Below are positions 10,468 through 10,504 of a stretch of DNA of 10,504 nucleotides, one piece after another. How positions within the stretch are numbered: position 1 is the first letter of the stretch; each line of letters opens with the position of its first letter. A program made the translations under genes and the position numbers. A model generated the notes under the pieces. It saw nothing but the letters and a program-made list of their open reading frames with translations, ran no database searches and was not told where the DNA came from. Origin of the DNA: Candidatus Doudnabacteria bacterium RIFCSPHIGHO2_02_FULL_46_11 (GTDB lineage: Bacteria; Patescibacteriota; Doudnabacteria; UBA920; 2-02-FULL-46-11). Where the stretch lies: the NCBI GenBank assembly GCA_001779955.1, contig MFES01000038.1, positions 27,676 to 38,179 of the forward strand, given 5' to 3'.

Positions 10468-10504
10468 ACTAAAAAGCTTTAATAATCTTAAAAACAGTCA
10501 AACA

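Noticed and set aside
1..10504. CRISPR array, rRNA, IS element or phage module
   Set aside because: No regularly spaced direct repeats, rRNA signature sequences, transposase/integrase motifs or phage structural genes were seen.

Overview
The window looks like a stretch of a small-genome bacterium, most likely Patescibacteria / Candidate Phyla Radiation and possibly Parcubacteria-like. This placement is inferred from a short TruB without a PUA domain, a SecA whose C-terminal zinc motif ends Cys-Gly, leading genes packed at 0-5 nt without Shine-Dalgarno sequences, and encoded tRNA CCA ends. No taxonomic search was possible. All large genes are on the + strand. The only two clear minus-strand genes are tiny membrane-protein ORFs.

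Layout. (1) 1-1199 is the 3' two thirds of lepA (elongation factor 4). (2) 1200-1763 is a gene-poor stretch. It holds a terminator-like hairpin, a minus-strand 55-aa membrane-protein ORF with a consensus promoter (TTGACA-N17-TATAAT) and a strong SD, a divergent promoter with a leaderless 32-aa ORF, and a nested inverted repeat. (3) 1764-4819 is a run of a bacterial PH-domain membrane protein, a perfect 36-bp palindrome, an FtsB/DivIC-like division protein, a membrane-anchored parvulin-type foldase, tRNA-Gly(CCC) inside an inverted repeat, a tRNA-Gly 3' remnant, an unrecognised 143-aa protein and truB. It ends at a second perfect 36-bp palindrome. (4) 4853-5357 is a promoter followed by a chain of tRNA fragments and GC-rich hairpins, ending in an intact tRNA-Thr(CGT). 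(5) 5358-6894 is a 52-aa membrane protein, a patatin-like hydrolase and a ribosome hibernation factor, nearly abutting. (6) 6895-7313 is a convergent hairpin, a minus-strand 41-aa membrane-protein ORF with its own promoter and SD, and a leader with a 20-bp inverted repeat running up to the secA start. (7) 7314-10043 is secA. (8) 10044-10504 is a hairpin-rich spacer, a DUF1653 gene and a short element that shares ordered sequence blocks with the secA leader.

Functional theme. The identified genes serve translation (LepA, TruB, HPF, tRNAs), protein export and envelope folding (SecA, parvulin-like foldase) and cell division (FtsB-like). The unusual material is between the genes: paired 36-bp palindromes, tRNA halves broken near position 37/38 and followed by hairpins, two SD-led minus-strand micro-ORFs, and the element shared by the secA leader and the window end. 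The function of all of these is unknown.
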